From contig JAPDPR010000022.1 in assembly GCA_034506335.1 (NCBI GenBank), forward strand, positions 1-48,945: a stretch of DNA of 48,945 nucleotides, read 5' to 3'. Positions 7,415 through 16,178 of this stretch are shown here, piece by piece. A program made the translations under genes and the position numbers. Origin of the DNA: a candidate division KSB1 bacterium. GTDB taxonomy: Bacteria > Zhuqueibacterota > Zhuqueibacteria > JANLFK01 > Oleimicrobiaceae. The notes below the pieces were generated by a model that was not told where the DNA came from, searched no databases, and worked only from the letters and a program-made list of their open reading frames with translations. The stretch's first letter is position 1, and every line of letters starts with the position of its first letter.

Positions 7415-10400
7415 ATGCGGGTGCGGAGGAAACGGCTAGAGGGCGCAATTAGCAGAGGGACTTGGGGTGCAGGACGAGTTTTCCTGTTAGTAGCGGTGGC
7501 AGCCGTGGGAATGGCCGCGTCTGCCGTCGAAGGAGGCAATGTCTTGAGCGTGCAGGGCACCCGGTTTTTGCTTGACGGCAAGCCTTTCGAAATGTGGGGC
7601 ATTCGCGTCGTCAACGCGCTCTGGGACGACCAGCAGACACAGGAGCTGCTGGCAGCCATGCCTCAGTATCGTGCGTACGGCATCAACACCCTTGGCGTCA
7701 ACCTGCAAGGCGGGAGCCCGGGTTTCGAGATTGATGCTAACGGCAAGTGGTACTCGAATAGTGCCTTCCGCTCTGATGGTACGTTGAAGCCCGAATACAT
7801 GGAGCGCTTGCGTGCCATCCTGGAAAGGGCGCGTGAGCTTGACATGGTGGTAAACGTCGGCTACTTCTATCAGCGGCAGTGTAGGAAAATGGCCTTGACC
7901 CCGAACCTGGACAAAGACCATTGGGATAACCCCGCCGCCATCTATCGCGCGGTGCGCAATGCTACCGAGTGGCTGCGGCCCTACAGGCATGTGTTTCTGG
8001 ACATCGCCAACGAATATGGGCACGGTGGGTACCAGTACCCAGAAGTGTTTTCTACCGCCAGACGACCCGCAGACCGCGTGCCGCTTGCCAAGGCGCTCGT
8101 CGATACTGTACACGCAGTCGACCCGGACCGACTTTGCGGCATCAGTCCCATGTCTGATGAAGGGATTATCGACATCCCCACAGCGGACATCTGCTATACG
8201 CATGGTCACCCCCAGCCGCACATGTCAGGTAATAGGCCACAAGTGAACAATGAGCAGCTGAATCGGGGCTCGAATGGCGTGTACACCCAGGATCTGAAAC
8301 AGCAGATCACAAGCGAGGCCGTGCTGGAGCGCGAGAACGGCAACTACTGGTTCTGGCATAGCGCCTGGATTCAGTACTACCCCTTCAACTTCATGCTGAC
8401 TGGTGAGGGTACGGAGGCGAGCCCAGGTGACGGCTGGATCCTCGATTTCATTGCCTCGGTGAGCAACAAACTTTACTTAGTGATCACTCAGCCGACCCAG
8501 AACCGCGTCGACCTTGGACAGCCAATCACTTTTGAGGGTGAAGCCTACGACGGCGATGGCACGCTCATTACCGACCCCAGCGCGTACAGCTGGTCCTACG
8601 ACCGCGTGGGCGGGTCCCAGGATGTGCCATTGGGCACCGGGCGCACAGGAACGGTGACCTTCACGATGCCCGGCACCTACCACCTCCAGCTGCGCGTAAC
8701 CCACGCTGGTCAGACCAAGAGCAAGACGTGCACCATTTACGCTGGCACGCAAGCCGGCCACCCCTTGCCATTGGGCGTAGACGGCATGTTCCCGGCGATG
8801 GCTGTCGATAAGTACGGCCGGGCACACCTGGTCTTCTTGGGCACAGAAGGTGTCTACTACATGCGTTTCAACCTCTCTACCTGGAGCGAGCCAGAACGCA
8901 TCCCAGGCAGCGGCGGGGCCTGGGCCCGGTGTCACAATTCCTTAGACATTGCCCTGGACAGCAACGGGCTGCCCCACGTGGCTTGGTACTCGGAGGGCAA
9001 AATCAAATACGCCGCGCGCCTGAGCGACACTTGGACCGCACCCCAGTACGTGGCCACCGCAGAAAAATTTGCCATTGCGCTGGATACCTACAACAACGTC
9101 TGGGTTCTCTATCGCGGCAAGTACATGGGTTCTGAGGCTCCCTTCTATCGTGTAAAGTCTGCTGACGCGGCCTCCTTCGGGGATTCGGTCCTGGTATACT
9201 ACACGGTCACTGATCGCACTCACGCCTACTGCGACATTGCCAGCGGGCCAAATGGCGATGTGCACCTTCTCTGGAGGTGGGACAACATGGGGGAGGACTA
9301 TGATCCTCTATACCGGTCTTACCGGAGTGGGCGTTGGGGAGCGGTGGAGAACATTGATAACTCCGAGGAAAAGATCGGCGAGGGGTTGTTCATCGCCGTT
9401 CACCCCAATGGCACTCCTTATGTGAGCTACTGGGACCGGGCCGCATGGGTGGCCAGAAGGACAGGGGAGAGCAACTGGCCGAAGATGCGCGTGCCAGGTC
9501 TGGAGTGGAGCCAGATTTACGGCAGTCACTATCCTCGCCTGGCCATCGATGGTCAGGGGCGCATTTATGTGGTGAGCCACCAAGGCGACAAAACGCTTTT
9601 CCAAGACACCGACCGGGTCATCTACAACATTTACGACCCTGCTACTGGCTGGGGGCAAGCACAATGCATAGACCCAGCGGCTCCTACGGGGTGTGGGCAT
9701 CCAGCCGTTGCTGCTGGCGCGAGTTGCGCCCACGTGGTGTGGATGGATAAGCGGGGTAGCCTGTTCCATCGTATTCTTGGGGATATCCCACTCATTGAAG
9801 GGAACGGCAACGCCCCGATCCCTATTATTCAAGCGAATCCCACCACGGGCACCATGCCCCTGACCGTGCAATTCGACGGGAGCGGCTCCTACGACCTGGA
9901 CGGGCGCATCGTTTCTTACCTTTGGGAATTCGGGGATGGCGATAGTGCTTGGTCTGCAAAGGTCACCCACACCTATGCCGAGGCCGGCGGCTATGAACCG
10001 CGCCTTTACGTGACCGACGACCGCGGCCAGACGTCGATGACGTTCGTGTACATTCAGGTCGCACCGATTACGGGCGAGGGGGTCATTCACTCGATTAGTC
10101 CAACAGGGTACGTGCCTGCCTACGTTTCTCTTGGCGACCCCTACTACGCGGATCGGGACTACCGTGTGACCTCCATACCGCCCGCCTACGATGGATTGCT
10201 TTGGTTGAAGACCTGCAACAACGACAAGGCGAAGAGCGACTTGAACATAACCTTCGCGGTGGGTGACACGCTCATTATGTACGTCGTGCACGACGGGCGG
10301 GTGCCCACCCCTTCCTGGCTAAGTGCCGATTTTGTGCGCACCGACGACAAAGTAGGGGTCTCTGACGCCACCAATACTGACTTCCGCATCTGGCGTTCAA

Positions 10401-11416
10401 AGCGATCTTATGTGCCAGGCGAGACAGTGGCCCTCGGCCCCAATGGGGCCACCGGCGCGGGCAGCATGTACGTGGTGATGGTGCGCTGCATAAGCGCTCC
10501 GCCAGACTTGCAACCGCAGGCCGTCCTGGTCAACTCTGACCTCACCCTTCGTTGGCGGGAAGTACCCCGGGCCGAAGGTTATCTGGTCTATCGAGGCGAG
10601 TCACCGTACTTCGAGCCAGAAACGCCAGTGGCTTCGGTCAGGGGCACCGAATGGACTGATCCCGGTGTGGGCTCTGACGGGGTTGACCGCTTCTACGTCA
10701 TCAAGGCGAAGAGGCCGGCAGGCGCCAAGCCCGCCGTGCAGCGCATCGGCATGATGCAGCGAGCTCTTGCCCCGGGCCTGAATCTATTGTCCCTCCCCCT
10801 CATGCCGGCTGATTCCTCCCTGGGGGGGGTCCTGGGCAAACAGCTCACCGGAGGCCCAAATGCCATGCAGGCCGACCGCGTGCTGAAATGGACAGGGACT
10901 GGTTACGAAGTGGCCTGGCTGGTGGGCGGCACAGGTACCCCTTACGACGGGAAGTGGTTTTCGCAATCGGGAGTATCCCTAAGCAAGATGAAATTGCACC
11001 CGGGCGAGGGTTTTTGGGTGGAAGTTCGCAAAGGTCATCCCACACCCATTCTGACTTTCATCGGCCAAGTGTGCATGGATTCGGTGCGGACTATCCGGCT
11101 AAACCCCGGCTACAATCTGATCGGGAGCTGTTTTCCGACAGCGGTCGATCTGCAGGAGACCGGCTTGCGGGAGAACGGGGTCGTGGTGGGGGCCTCCAAC
11201 ATGCGGCAAGCTGACCGCATCATGGTCTGGAATGGCAAGGAGTATGATGTGGCCTGGCTGGTGGACCGCACAGGTACCCCCTACGACGGTCTATGGCTCA
11301 ATGAGGTGGGGTCAGCGGTGGCCGACATCAAGCTGGAACCCGGCGTTGGCTACTGGCTGCATATCCGCAACAGCTCGGGCAGTAAGGTGTGGATGTTCCC
11401 TAACCCGGCACGCTGA
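7415..11416 (+). CDS. Large secreted multidomain protein: GH-A-like barrel, PKD domains, propeller-like region, tandem C-terminal repeats
   Basis: 1333 residues; ATG 7415 lies behind GAGGCGAGG, and GTG 7412 would add one residue. A basic N-terminus and hydrophobic core form a signal peptide (~1-41). Residues ~48-345 resemble a clan GH-A glycosidase: 'FLLDGKPFEMWGIR', then 'FLDIANEYG' with Glu200 as candidate acid/base. A PKD-like domain (~350-445), a propeller-like region (~450-795) and a classical PKD domain (~803-890, 'YLWEFGDGDS') follow. The last ~430 residues (a 'DYRVTSIPPAYDGLLWLKT' module, an FN3-like segment and two ~85-residue repeats with AWLV..TGT.YDG.W) are homologous to the protein at 24761-26461. 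It lacks the FlgD-like tail of its neighbours. Substrate unknown; glycosidase activity is a homology-level guess. Confidence 0.8.
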   Translation: MRVRRKRLEGAISRGTWGAGRVFLLVAVAAVGMAASAVEGGNVLSVQGTRFLLDGKPFEMWGIRVVNALWDDQQTQELLAAMPQYRAYGINTLGVNLQGGSPGFEIDANGKWYSNSAFRSDGTLKPEYMERLRAILERARELDMVVNVGYFYQRQCRKMALTPNLDKDHWDNPAAIYRAVRNATEWLRPYRHVFLDIANEYGHGGYQYPEVFSTARRPADRVPLAKALVDTVHAVDPDRLCGISPMSDEGIIDIPTADICYTHGHPQPHMSGNRPQVNNEQLNRGSNGVYTQDLKQQITSEAVLERENGNYWFWHSAWIQYYPFNFMLTGEGTEASPGDGWILDFIASVSNKLYLVITQPTQNRVDLGQPITFEGEAYDGDGTLITDPSAYSWSYDRVGGSQDVPLGTGRTGTVTFTMPGTYHLQLRVTHAGQTKSKTCTIYAGTQAGHPLPLGVDGMFPAMAVDKYGRAHLVFLGTEGVYYMRFNLSTWSEPERIPGSGGAWARCHNSLDIALDSNGLPHVAWYSEGKIKYAARLSDTWTAPQYVATAEKFAIALDTYNNVWVLYRGKYMGSEAPFYRVKSADAASFGDSVLVYYTVTDRTHAYCDIASGPNGDVHLLWRWDNMGEDYDPLYRSYRSGRWGAVENIDNSEEKIGEGLFIAVHPNGTPYVSYWDRAAWVARRTGESNWPKMRVPGLEWSQIYGSHYPRLAIDGQGRIYVVSHQGDKTLFQDTDRVIYNIYDPATGWGQAQCIDPAAPTGCGHPAVAAGASCAHVVWMDKRGSLFHRILGDIPLIEGNGNAPIPIIQANPTTGTMPLTVQFDGSGSYDLDGRIVSYLWEFGDGDSAWSAKVTHTYAEAGGYEPRLYVTDDRGQTSMTFVYIQVAPITGEGVIHSISPTGYVPAYVSLGDPYYADRDYRVTSIPPAYDGLLWLKTCNNDKAKSDLNITFAVGDTLIMYVVHDGRVPTPSWLSADFVRTDDKVGVSDATNTDFRIWRSKRSYVPGETVALGPNGATGAGSMYVVMVRCISAPPDLQPQAVLVNSDLTLRWREVPRAEGYLVYRGESPYFEPETPVASVRGTEWTDPGVGSDGVDRFYVIKAKRPAGAKPAVQRIGMMQRALAPGLNLLSLPLMPADSSLGGVLGKQLTGGPNAMQADRVLKWTGTGYEVAWLVGGTGTPYDGKWFSQSGVSLSKMKLHPGEGFWVEVRKGHPTPILTFIGQVCMDSVRTIRLNPGYNLIGSCFPTAVDLQETGLRENGVVVGASNMRQADRIMVWNGKEYDVAWLVDRTGTPYDGLWLNEVGSAVADIKLEPGVGYWLHIRNSSGSKVWMFPNPAR

Positions 11417-11449
11417 GCAGAATCTCTGCCTGGGACGGAGGACGGGAGG

Positions 11450-12526
11450 ATGTGTATGGGTCGGAGCGTTAGATGGTCAATGGTGGGGGGTCTCGGTGCG
11501 GCACTCCTTTGGGCCGGACTTGCCTCCGCAGGAACTGTCGACATAAGTTGTGCAAGTGGCGTCAAAGATCACACTGGCCAACCTTTGAGGGGCAACGCCT
11601 TTCTGGGCACCGGGGACCTAATTCAGGTCATCTATGTCGGCGCCAACGGCATCAACGACATCCCCGACGATTTTGGCAACCCGACGGGTGACGACGAACT
11701 GATTGGCGAAACCTTCGTGGGTGCAGGATTTCCCCTCAATCCGGACGAAGGCAAGTTCTCCGCCCAGTTTACGCACGATCGTCTTGCCCACGGCAACCTC
11801 ATTTACGTGCGCGCCTGGGACGGACCTTCGGTGATAGAGGCCACCCACTATGGCGACTCTCAGCTTGGGACTGTCCAGCTCGTTGGCGGGTTCGGAGCCA
11901 TCGATTTTCCGAGTTGGTCGACCGACAACCTGGTCGTTGCGGTGGAGCTACTCTCCTTTGAGGCCGTCGGTGTCGCCTCCGGCATTCGCCTCAAGTGGGT
12001 CACTGCTACGGAGACGGAGAATCTGGGCTTTGAGCTTTACCGCAGTAGGCGCAGGGATGGAGGCTATGTGAAGATCACCACAAAGCTTATCCCTGGGGCA
12101 GGTAATTGCCAAGAGCGGCGGGCGTACACGTACGAAGACCAGGAGGTGGATTTCGATTCCACATACTACTACAGACTTGCCGACGTGGACTTTTCAGGTC
12201 GTCGCGGTTTTCACGGGCCTGTGAGCGGGGTGAGGAAGTTCTTGCCCAAAGAGTACCAGCTTCACCCCAATTTCCCGAACCCGTTCAATCCCAGCACGAC
12301 CATCCAATTTGACCTGAAAGAGCCCGGCAACGTGTCCGTGCGCATTTACAACATGCTCGGCCAACTGGTGCGCGTGCTGGTCGACCAGAGAATGGAAGCC
12401 GGGCGATATCGCCGGGAGTGGGACGGCTGCAACGACCTGGGCACCGCAGTGCCCTCGGGGCTTTACGAGTGCGTGATGGAGGTAAATGGTAGGCGCCTCT
12501 CACGTCGGCTCGTGCTGATGAAGTGA
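11450..12526 (+). CDS. Secreted protein: novel Asp-rich N-terminal domain, FN3-like module, FlgD-like sorting tail
   Basis: 358 residues beginning at ATG 11450 behind GGAGGACGGGAGG, with a signal peptide ending near 'GLASAG'. The ~150-residue N-terminal domain starts 'TVDISCASGVKD' and has acidic loops ('NDIPDDFGNPTGDDE'), possibly metal-binding. I know no named family for it. It recurs in the protein at 26510-27574. The FN3-like module (~165-270, 'SETENLGF'-type motif, 'IPGAG', 'YYYRLADVDFSGR') and the tail (~275-358, 'FPNPFNPSTTIQF' ... 'WDGCNDLG') form the shared C-terminus of this region. It lies 33 bp after the large glycosidase-like gene, the same order as in the duplicated pair near 26 kb. 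Confidence 0.8.
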   Translation: MCMGRSVRWSMVGGLGAALLWAGLASAGTVDISCASGVKDHTGQPLRGNAFLGTGDLIQVIYVGANGINDIPDDFGNPTGDDELIGETFVGAGFPLNPDEGKFSAQFTHDRLAHGNLIYVRAWDGPSVIEATHYGDSQLGTVQLVGGFGAIDFPSWSTDNLVVAVELLSFEAVGVASGIRLKWVTATETENLGFELYRSRRRDGGYVKITTKLIPGAGNCQERRAYTYEDQEVDFDSTYYYRLADVDFSGRRGFHGPVSGVRKFLPKEYQLHPNFPNPFNPSTTIQFDLKEPGNVSVRIYNMLGQLVRVLVDQRMEAGRYRREWDGCNDLGTAVPSGLYECVMEVNGRRLSRRLVLMK

Positions 12527-12563
12527 GGATGGGTGGCGGCAAGGGCAGGATGGTGAGGAAGAG

Positions 12564-13367
12564 ATGAAAGAGGACTGGTGCAGCAAGCGGTTTCTGGAAC
12601 AACTCGTGGACTACAAGGCGGACCGGATCCCCGGCTTCATTTGGTGCGCATCGGTCGGGCAGCTGGTCGACTGCGGTAGGTTGGGGTCCGAAGTTGACAA
12701 GTGGGCCACCCTGGAGCGCCTGGCGGACTTGAAGCCACGGCGCTTGTACGGGCTTGCAAAGAGGGCTCTGGATGTGTTCCTGGCCGCCGCCGGCTTGCTG
12801 CTCTGCTTGCCACTGTTTGCCGTGGTGGCAGTGGCTATCAAAGCCGACTCACCCGGGCCGGTGATATTCAAGCAGGTGCGCATTGGTCAGAACCGCCGGC
12901 GGGCACAGCGGCGAAACGGCCACCTTTTCGACCGGCGCAACGGGGACCTGAAGGGGAAGCCATTCACGATTTATAAGTTTCGCACCATGTATGTGAATGT
13001 GGATGACTATGACTGGCGGCCAAAAGGGAACGGCGACCCCCGGGTGACGCGGGTCGGCCGCGTCCTCCGCCGGCTGTGCATCGACGAGTTACCCCAGCTT
13101 GTCAATGTGCTGAAGGGCGAGATGAGCATGGTGGGCCCGAGGCCAGAGCTGCCTCATATCGTCCAAGAATACAACAGCCTGGAAGAACAGCGATTGAACG
13201 TCAAACCAGGTATTACCGGGCTATGGCAGTTGAAGGGCCCGCGGAACGAAAGGATTCACGACAATATCCACCTAGATTTGAACTACCTGTGGCGCCGTTC
13301 CTTTTGGTTAGACCTTGCCATCATCGCACGTACGCTTCTGTTTGTCGTGCGCCTGAAGAACGTGTGA
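12564..13367 (+). CDS. Undecaprenyl-phosphate sugar-1-phosphate transferase (WcaJ/WbaP C-terminal type)
   Basis: 267 residues. The family transfers a sugar-1-phosphate from a nucleotide sugar to undecaprenyl phosphate, the first membrane step of repeat-unit assembly. Seen here: a membrane helix (~69-90, 'KRALDVFLAAAGLLLCLP'), 'FKQVRIGQN', 'FTIYKFRTM', 'DPRVTRVGRVLRRLCIDELPQL', 'GEMSMVGPRPELP' and 'VKPGITGLWQL', all signatures of the bacterial sugar transferase domain. The N-terminal four- or five-helix domain of full-length WcaJ is absent, so it resembles the short monotopic forms. It probably primes the polysaccharide made by the operon 14 kb downstream, from which it is separated by secreted-protein genes. 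Sugar specificity is not readable. Confidence 0.93.
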   Translation: MKEDWCSKRFLEQLVDYKADRIPGFIWCASVGQLVDCGRLGSEVDKWATLERLADLKPRRLYGLAKRALDVFLAAAGLLLCLPLFAVVAVAIKADSPGPVIFKQVRIGQNRRRAQRRNGHLFDRRNGDLKGKPFTIYKFRTMYVNVDDYDWRPKGNGDPRVTRVGRVLRRLCIDELPQLVNVLKGEMSMVGPRPELPHIVQEYNSLEEQRLNVKPGITGLWQLKGPRNERIHDNIHLDLNYLWRRSFWLDLAIIARTLLFVVRLKNV

Positions 13368-13430
13368 GGGCTAGTGTGGAGGAAGGAGGTGAGGTGAGAG
13401 CATTGGTTGTCACAAGAGGAGGTGGACCTT

Positions 13431-13487
13431 ATGCTGTGTCGCTGCAGACGTCCAGACATACCAGACTATGAGAGGGACGACCTCTGA
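13431..13487 (+). CDS. Candidate 18-residue leader/micro-peptide
   Basis: ATG 13431 lies 8 bp after GGAGG (13418-13422), a near-ideal ribosome-binding site. The frame encodes MLCRCRRPDIPDYERDDL and stops at 13487. A second mini-frame, GTG 13394 to TGA 13471 (25 residues), has AAGGAGG 4 bp upstream and overlaps it in another frame. Both lie in the 216-bp gap before the secreted protein at 13584. They could be regulatory uORFs or chance; no homology is recognised. Confidence 0.25.
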   Translation: MLCRCRRPDIPDYERDDL

Positions 13488-13511
13488 CGGCGGCACAGCA
13501 TAAAGTACACC

Positions 13512-13533
13512 GCGCCGGCCGTCTCCCCGGCGC
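13512..13533 (+). terminator. G+C-rich hairpin, terminator-like without T-run
   Basis: GCGCCGG (13512-13518) pairs perfectly with CCGGCGC (13527-13533) across an 8-nt loop. No T-tract follows. It lies 50 bp upstream of ATG 13584 and may be a weak terminator, an mRNA 5' stabiliser or a pause site. Confidence 0.3.
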
Positions 13534-13583
13534 TGGCGGCGGTGGCGGACAAAGAGGTTGAGTGTGAGCAAGGAGATCAGGTC

Positions 13584-15599
13584 ATGAGAACAAGGGTGGT
13601 GAAGAGAAGGGCAACCGTGGGCGCGTGGGCAGTGATAGTGGCCCTCGCGGTAGCGAGCTGGTATGGGACCTCGGCTGTGGCCCAGCCGCAGGCGCCCGAC
13701 TTTAGCAACAACCTTTTGGAGTGTCAGGCCGAAACTGCAGGTCACCTGGGGCCGGACGTGCTCATCTTCGGCACCGTACTCCGCGGCGAGACTTTGACGT
13801 TCACGCTTCATATCATAAACACCGGCACGGCCGACGTGCCGAGCGAAGGGAATCCGGCCATCAGGTTTGAGATCTTTAACTACGGCTCGCGCCTTAAGGA
13901 CGTGCAAGTACTCTCCATCCCAGCTGGGGCCACAGTGAACAGCGTGGTCACGGATTCCATCATTGTCGACAACATCGCCTGTGCGGCTGGCGACACGGTG
14001 CGTGTCGTGTGGTCCGGTGTGGTGAGGGATCCAGGTCCGGAGCCACAAGGGTACCGCAACTGGATTTCCACCCACATGGTGCCCCAATACTACAATACAT
14101 GGCCTGGGTGGTATGCGCGACAGGAACCTGCTGCCTACTTCCGCATGGATGGCGTTCCCGGGTCTATCGGTGACTGGGTGTTCGAGGACGTCGACGGCGA
14201 TGGCGTCCCGGACGCGGGCGAACCGGGTATCGCAGGGGTGGTGCTGAAGCTGTACCGCGACAGTGATGGAAGCGGCACCCTGGATCCGGCGGTGGACGTC
14301 CTTGTGGGGGATGAGAGCACCGACGAGAGTGGCTCCTACCGCTTCACAGACGTCTCCCCAGGGGTGTACTTTGTAGACGTGGACGAAACCACTCTGCCCC
14401 CTGCGATGACGCTGACTTCCGGACATGACCCAGCGGGTCCCATTGAGATCTCGTTCGGGACAAGCTACGACGAGGCGGACTTTGGCTATCACCGCGAAGA
14501 GTGGGCGCTTGACTTCGGTGATGCCATTGACCCGCGGTATCCCACTTACTTGGCGAATAATGGTCCCCGCCACCGTATCGGCAACCTCTATCTGGGCGGG
14601 TGGATCAACGCCGAGACCGACTGCAAGCAGACCGACATGGACCAGTGGGATGACGGCGTGGTGTTCCTGGGCTCCAGTCCTACCTCTGGCGGGCCGTACC
14701 AAATGCCCTACGTGTCTGGCACTTGGGGCGCCGTGCAGATTACCGTGCGCGGTACCCCCCGCCAAGTGGCCTACGTGGACGGATGGATAGATTGGAATAT
14801 TGACGGCGACTGGGATGACGACTACGAGCACGTGGTAGATGTGGCGGTGCCGATTCCAAACGTCTACGTGGTCGAATTTTGGGTGCCGGAAGGTGCCCCA
14901 GCCGGTGACGGGTGGGCGCGCTTCCGGGTGTACGAGAAAGACTACGACTCCTACGTGGGTCTTGCCGAGAACGGCGAAGTGGAAGACTACTTCCTGCTCG
15001 ATGGGCAGGTGCCTGTGGAAATGAATCTGCTCAAGGCGATCGCCTACAACGATCGAGTCAAGATTCAGTGGGTGACCCAGAGCGAAACTGAGAACTTGGG
15101 TTTCTCCGTGATGCGCGCGGTGCACGAAGCAGGACCCTACGAGCGCATCACCTCATCGCTCATCCCGGGCGCTGGCACCACCCAGGTCATGCACTCCTAC
15201 GAGTATGTGGACCGCACGGTAACTGCGGGGCAGACCTACTACTACAAGGTGGTCGACGTTGATCTGAAAGGGAATGTGGGCGAACATGGGCCGGTGGCAG
15301 CTACGGTGCCCCGTACGCCCGAGAGATTCGAGCTGGAGCAAAACTTCCCGAACCCGTTCAATCCAGTCACTACCATTGGCTTCCGGCTGCCTACCGACAG
15401 CCGGGTGCAAGTGAAGATCTACAACTTGATGGGCCGTCTGGTGCGCACCCTTGTGGACGGCGCCATGAACAGCGGGCGCCATGAGGTGCGGTGGGATGGC
15501 ACCGATGACTATGGCGTCGTAATGCCCACCGGAACGTACCTCTGCGTCATGGAGGCAGAGGGTATGCGCATGACCAAGAAACTCGTCTTCGCTAAGTAG
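13584..15599 (+). CDS. Secreted SdrD_B + GEVED domain protein with FlgD-like sorting tail
   Basis: 671 residues from ATG 13584 (AGGAG at 13571-13575), with a clear signal peptide ending 'TSAVAQ'. An N-terminal β-rich domain (~40-190) is followed by an SdrD_B-type domain (~192-310, 'IGDWVFEDVDGDGVPDAGEPGI', Asp-rich and probably Ca-binding) and a GEVED domain (~315-485, ending 'NGEVEDYFL'). Then come the region's shared FN3-like module (~490-585) and FlgD-like tail (~590-671, 'FPNPFNPVTTIGF'). The order matches the middle and end of the 1017-residue protein at 16179-19232, so the two are paralogues. No catalytic residues are seen; a structural or adhesive surface role is inferred. Confidence 0.85.
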   Translation: MRTRVVKRRATVGAWAVIVALAVASWYGTSAVAQPQAPDFSNNLLECQAETAGHLGPDVLIFGTVLRGETLTFTLHIINTGTADVPSEGNPAIRFEIFNYGSRLKDVQVLSIPAGATVNSVVTDSIIVDNIACAAGDTVRVVWSGVVRDPGPEPQGYRNWISTHMVPQYYNTWPGWYARQEPAAYFRMDGVPGSIGDWVFEDVDGDGVPDAGEPGIAGVVLKLYRDSDGSGTLDPAVDVLVGDESTDESGSYRFTDVSPGVYFVDVDETTLPPAMTLTSGHDPAGPIEISFGTSYDEADFGYHREEWALDFGDAIDPRYPTYLANNGPRHRIGNLYLGGWINAETDCKQTDMDQWDDGVVFLGSSPTSGGPYQMPYVSGTWGAVQITVRGTPRQVAYVDGWIDWNIDGDWDDDYEHVVDVAVPIPNVYVVEFWVPEGAPAGDGWARFRVYEKDYDSYVGLAENGEVEDYFLLDGQVPVEMNLLKAIAYNDRVKIQWVTQSETENLGFSVMRAVHEAGPYERITSSLIPGAGTTQVMHSYEYVDRTVTAGQTYYYKVVDVDLKGNVGEHGPVAATVPRTPERFELEQNFPNPFNPVTTIGFRLPTDSRVQVKIYNLMGRLVRTLVDGAMNSGRHEVRWDGTDDYGVVMPTGTYLCVMEAEGMRMTKKLVFAK

Positions 15600-15625
15600 C
15601 GAAGGATTGTGGAGTCGCCCAAAAG

Positions 15626-15675
15626 GGAGGCTGGTGGGTTGCGTTCTCCCCAACGGAGGCGCACCCACCACCTCC
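15626..15675 (+). terminator. Long imperfect hairpin, probable terminator
   Basis: GGAGG-TGGTGGG-GCG (15626-15643) pairs with CGC-CCCACCA-CCTCC (15660-15675), giving 15 base pairs with small bulges and a 16-nt loop, 26 bp after a stop codon. There is no T-run, so a Rho-independent role is uncertain. Confidence 0.4.
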
Positions 15676-16178
15676 AGCACCGTGGGCAGAAGGGAGGTCC
15701 AGGAAAAGAGTGCTAATGATGGCTTGGGGCGGAGGATGTGGTGTCGTGGGAGCCCATGCTGAATGCTGAGCGGACGTGATGTGGTGTGGAAGGGAAGGTG
15801 ATCCTCATGTGCTGGAAATATTGCGCGCACGGATGGATGATGGAAGACTCAGCGTGGGCAAAGCCATCGTCGGTCGAGGGCGGGGGGGCGCTCATTGCGT
15901 TCTCCCCCCTCTGGCCCAATCGTCAGCCGTTGCTTTCTCGAGACAGCGCAAAGGAGCGGCCGGCTCTACGGTGAACGTAAGGGCATGCCTATGAGGAAGT
16001 GTAGCCGCGGCTTGTTGGTTAATAATTTCTTCTTCGCCAATGATACGTGCGGTGGACAAGTGGTGGCCTCATTGAGAGTGTGGAGAAGCACGCGAGAGGT
16101 TTATTTCATGCGGGTGACCAGCCGGAGAGAGGGGCTGGCCGAGCCAGATTGAAACTGCTGGTGTAGGGAGGGAGTGAC
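15676..16178 (+). other. 503-bp intergenic region without a convincing gene
   Basis: Short frames exist, such as ATG 15985 to 16152 (55 codons), but none has a good ribosome-binding site or recognisable product. The region contains the A+T-rich 21-bp element also found before the gene at 24761. It presumably holds the leader of the gene starting at 16179. Confidence 0.5.
16016..16036 (+). repeat. 21-bp A+T-rich direct repeat, copy 1
   Basis: The sequence GTTAATAATTTCTTCTTCG and two bases before it are identical to 24722-24742 in the same orientation. This copy is 142 bp upstream of the GTG start at 16179; the other is 18 bp upstream of ATG 24761. An identical 21-mer this A+T-rich is unlikely by chance in such a G+C-rich region. 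A shared regulatory or leader function is inferred. Confidence 0.6.

Noticed and set aside
15639-15907. 13-bp repeat TTGCGTTCTCCCC at 15639-15651 and 15895-15907
   Set aside because: Short and low in complexity; one copy is part of a hairpin arm, and no function is suggested.
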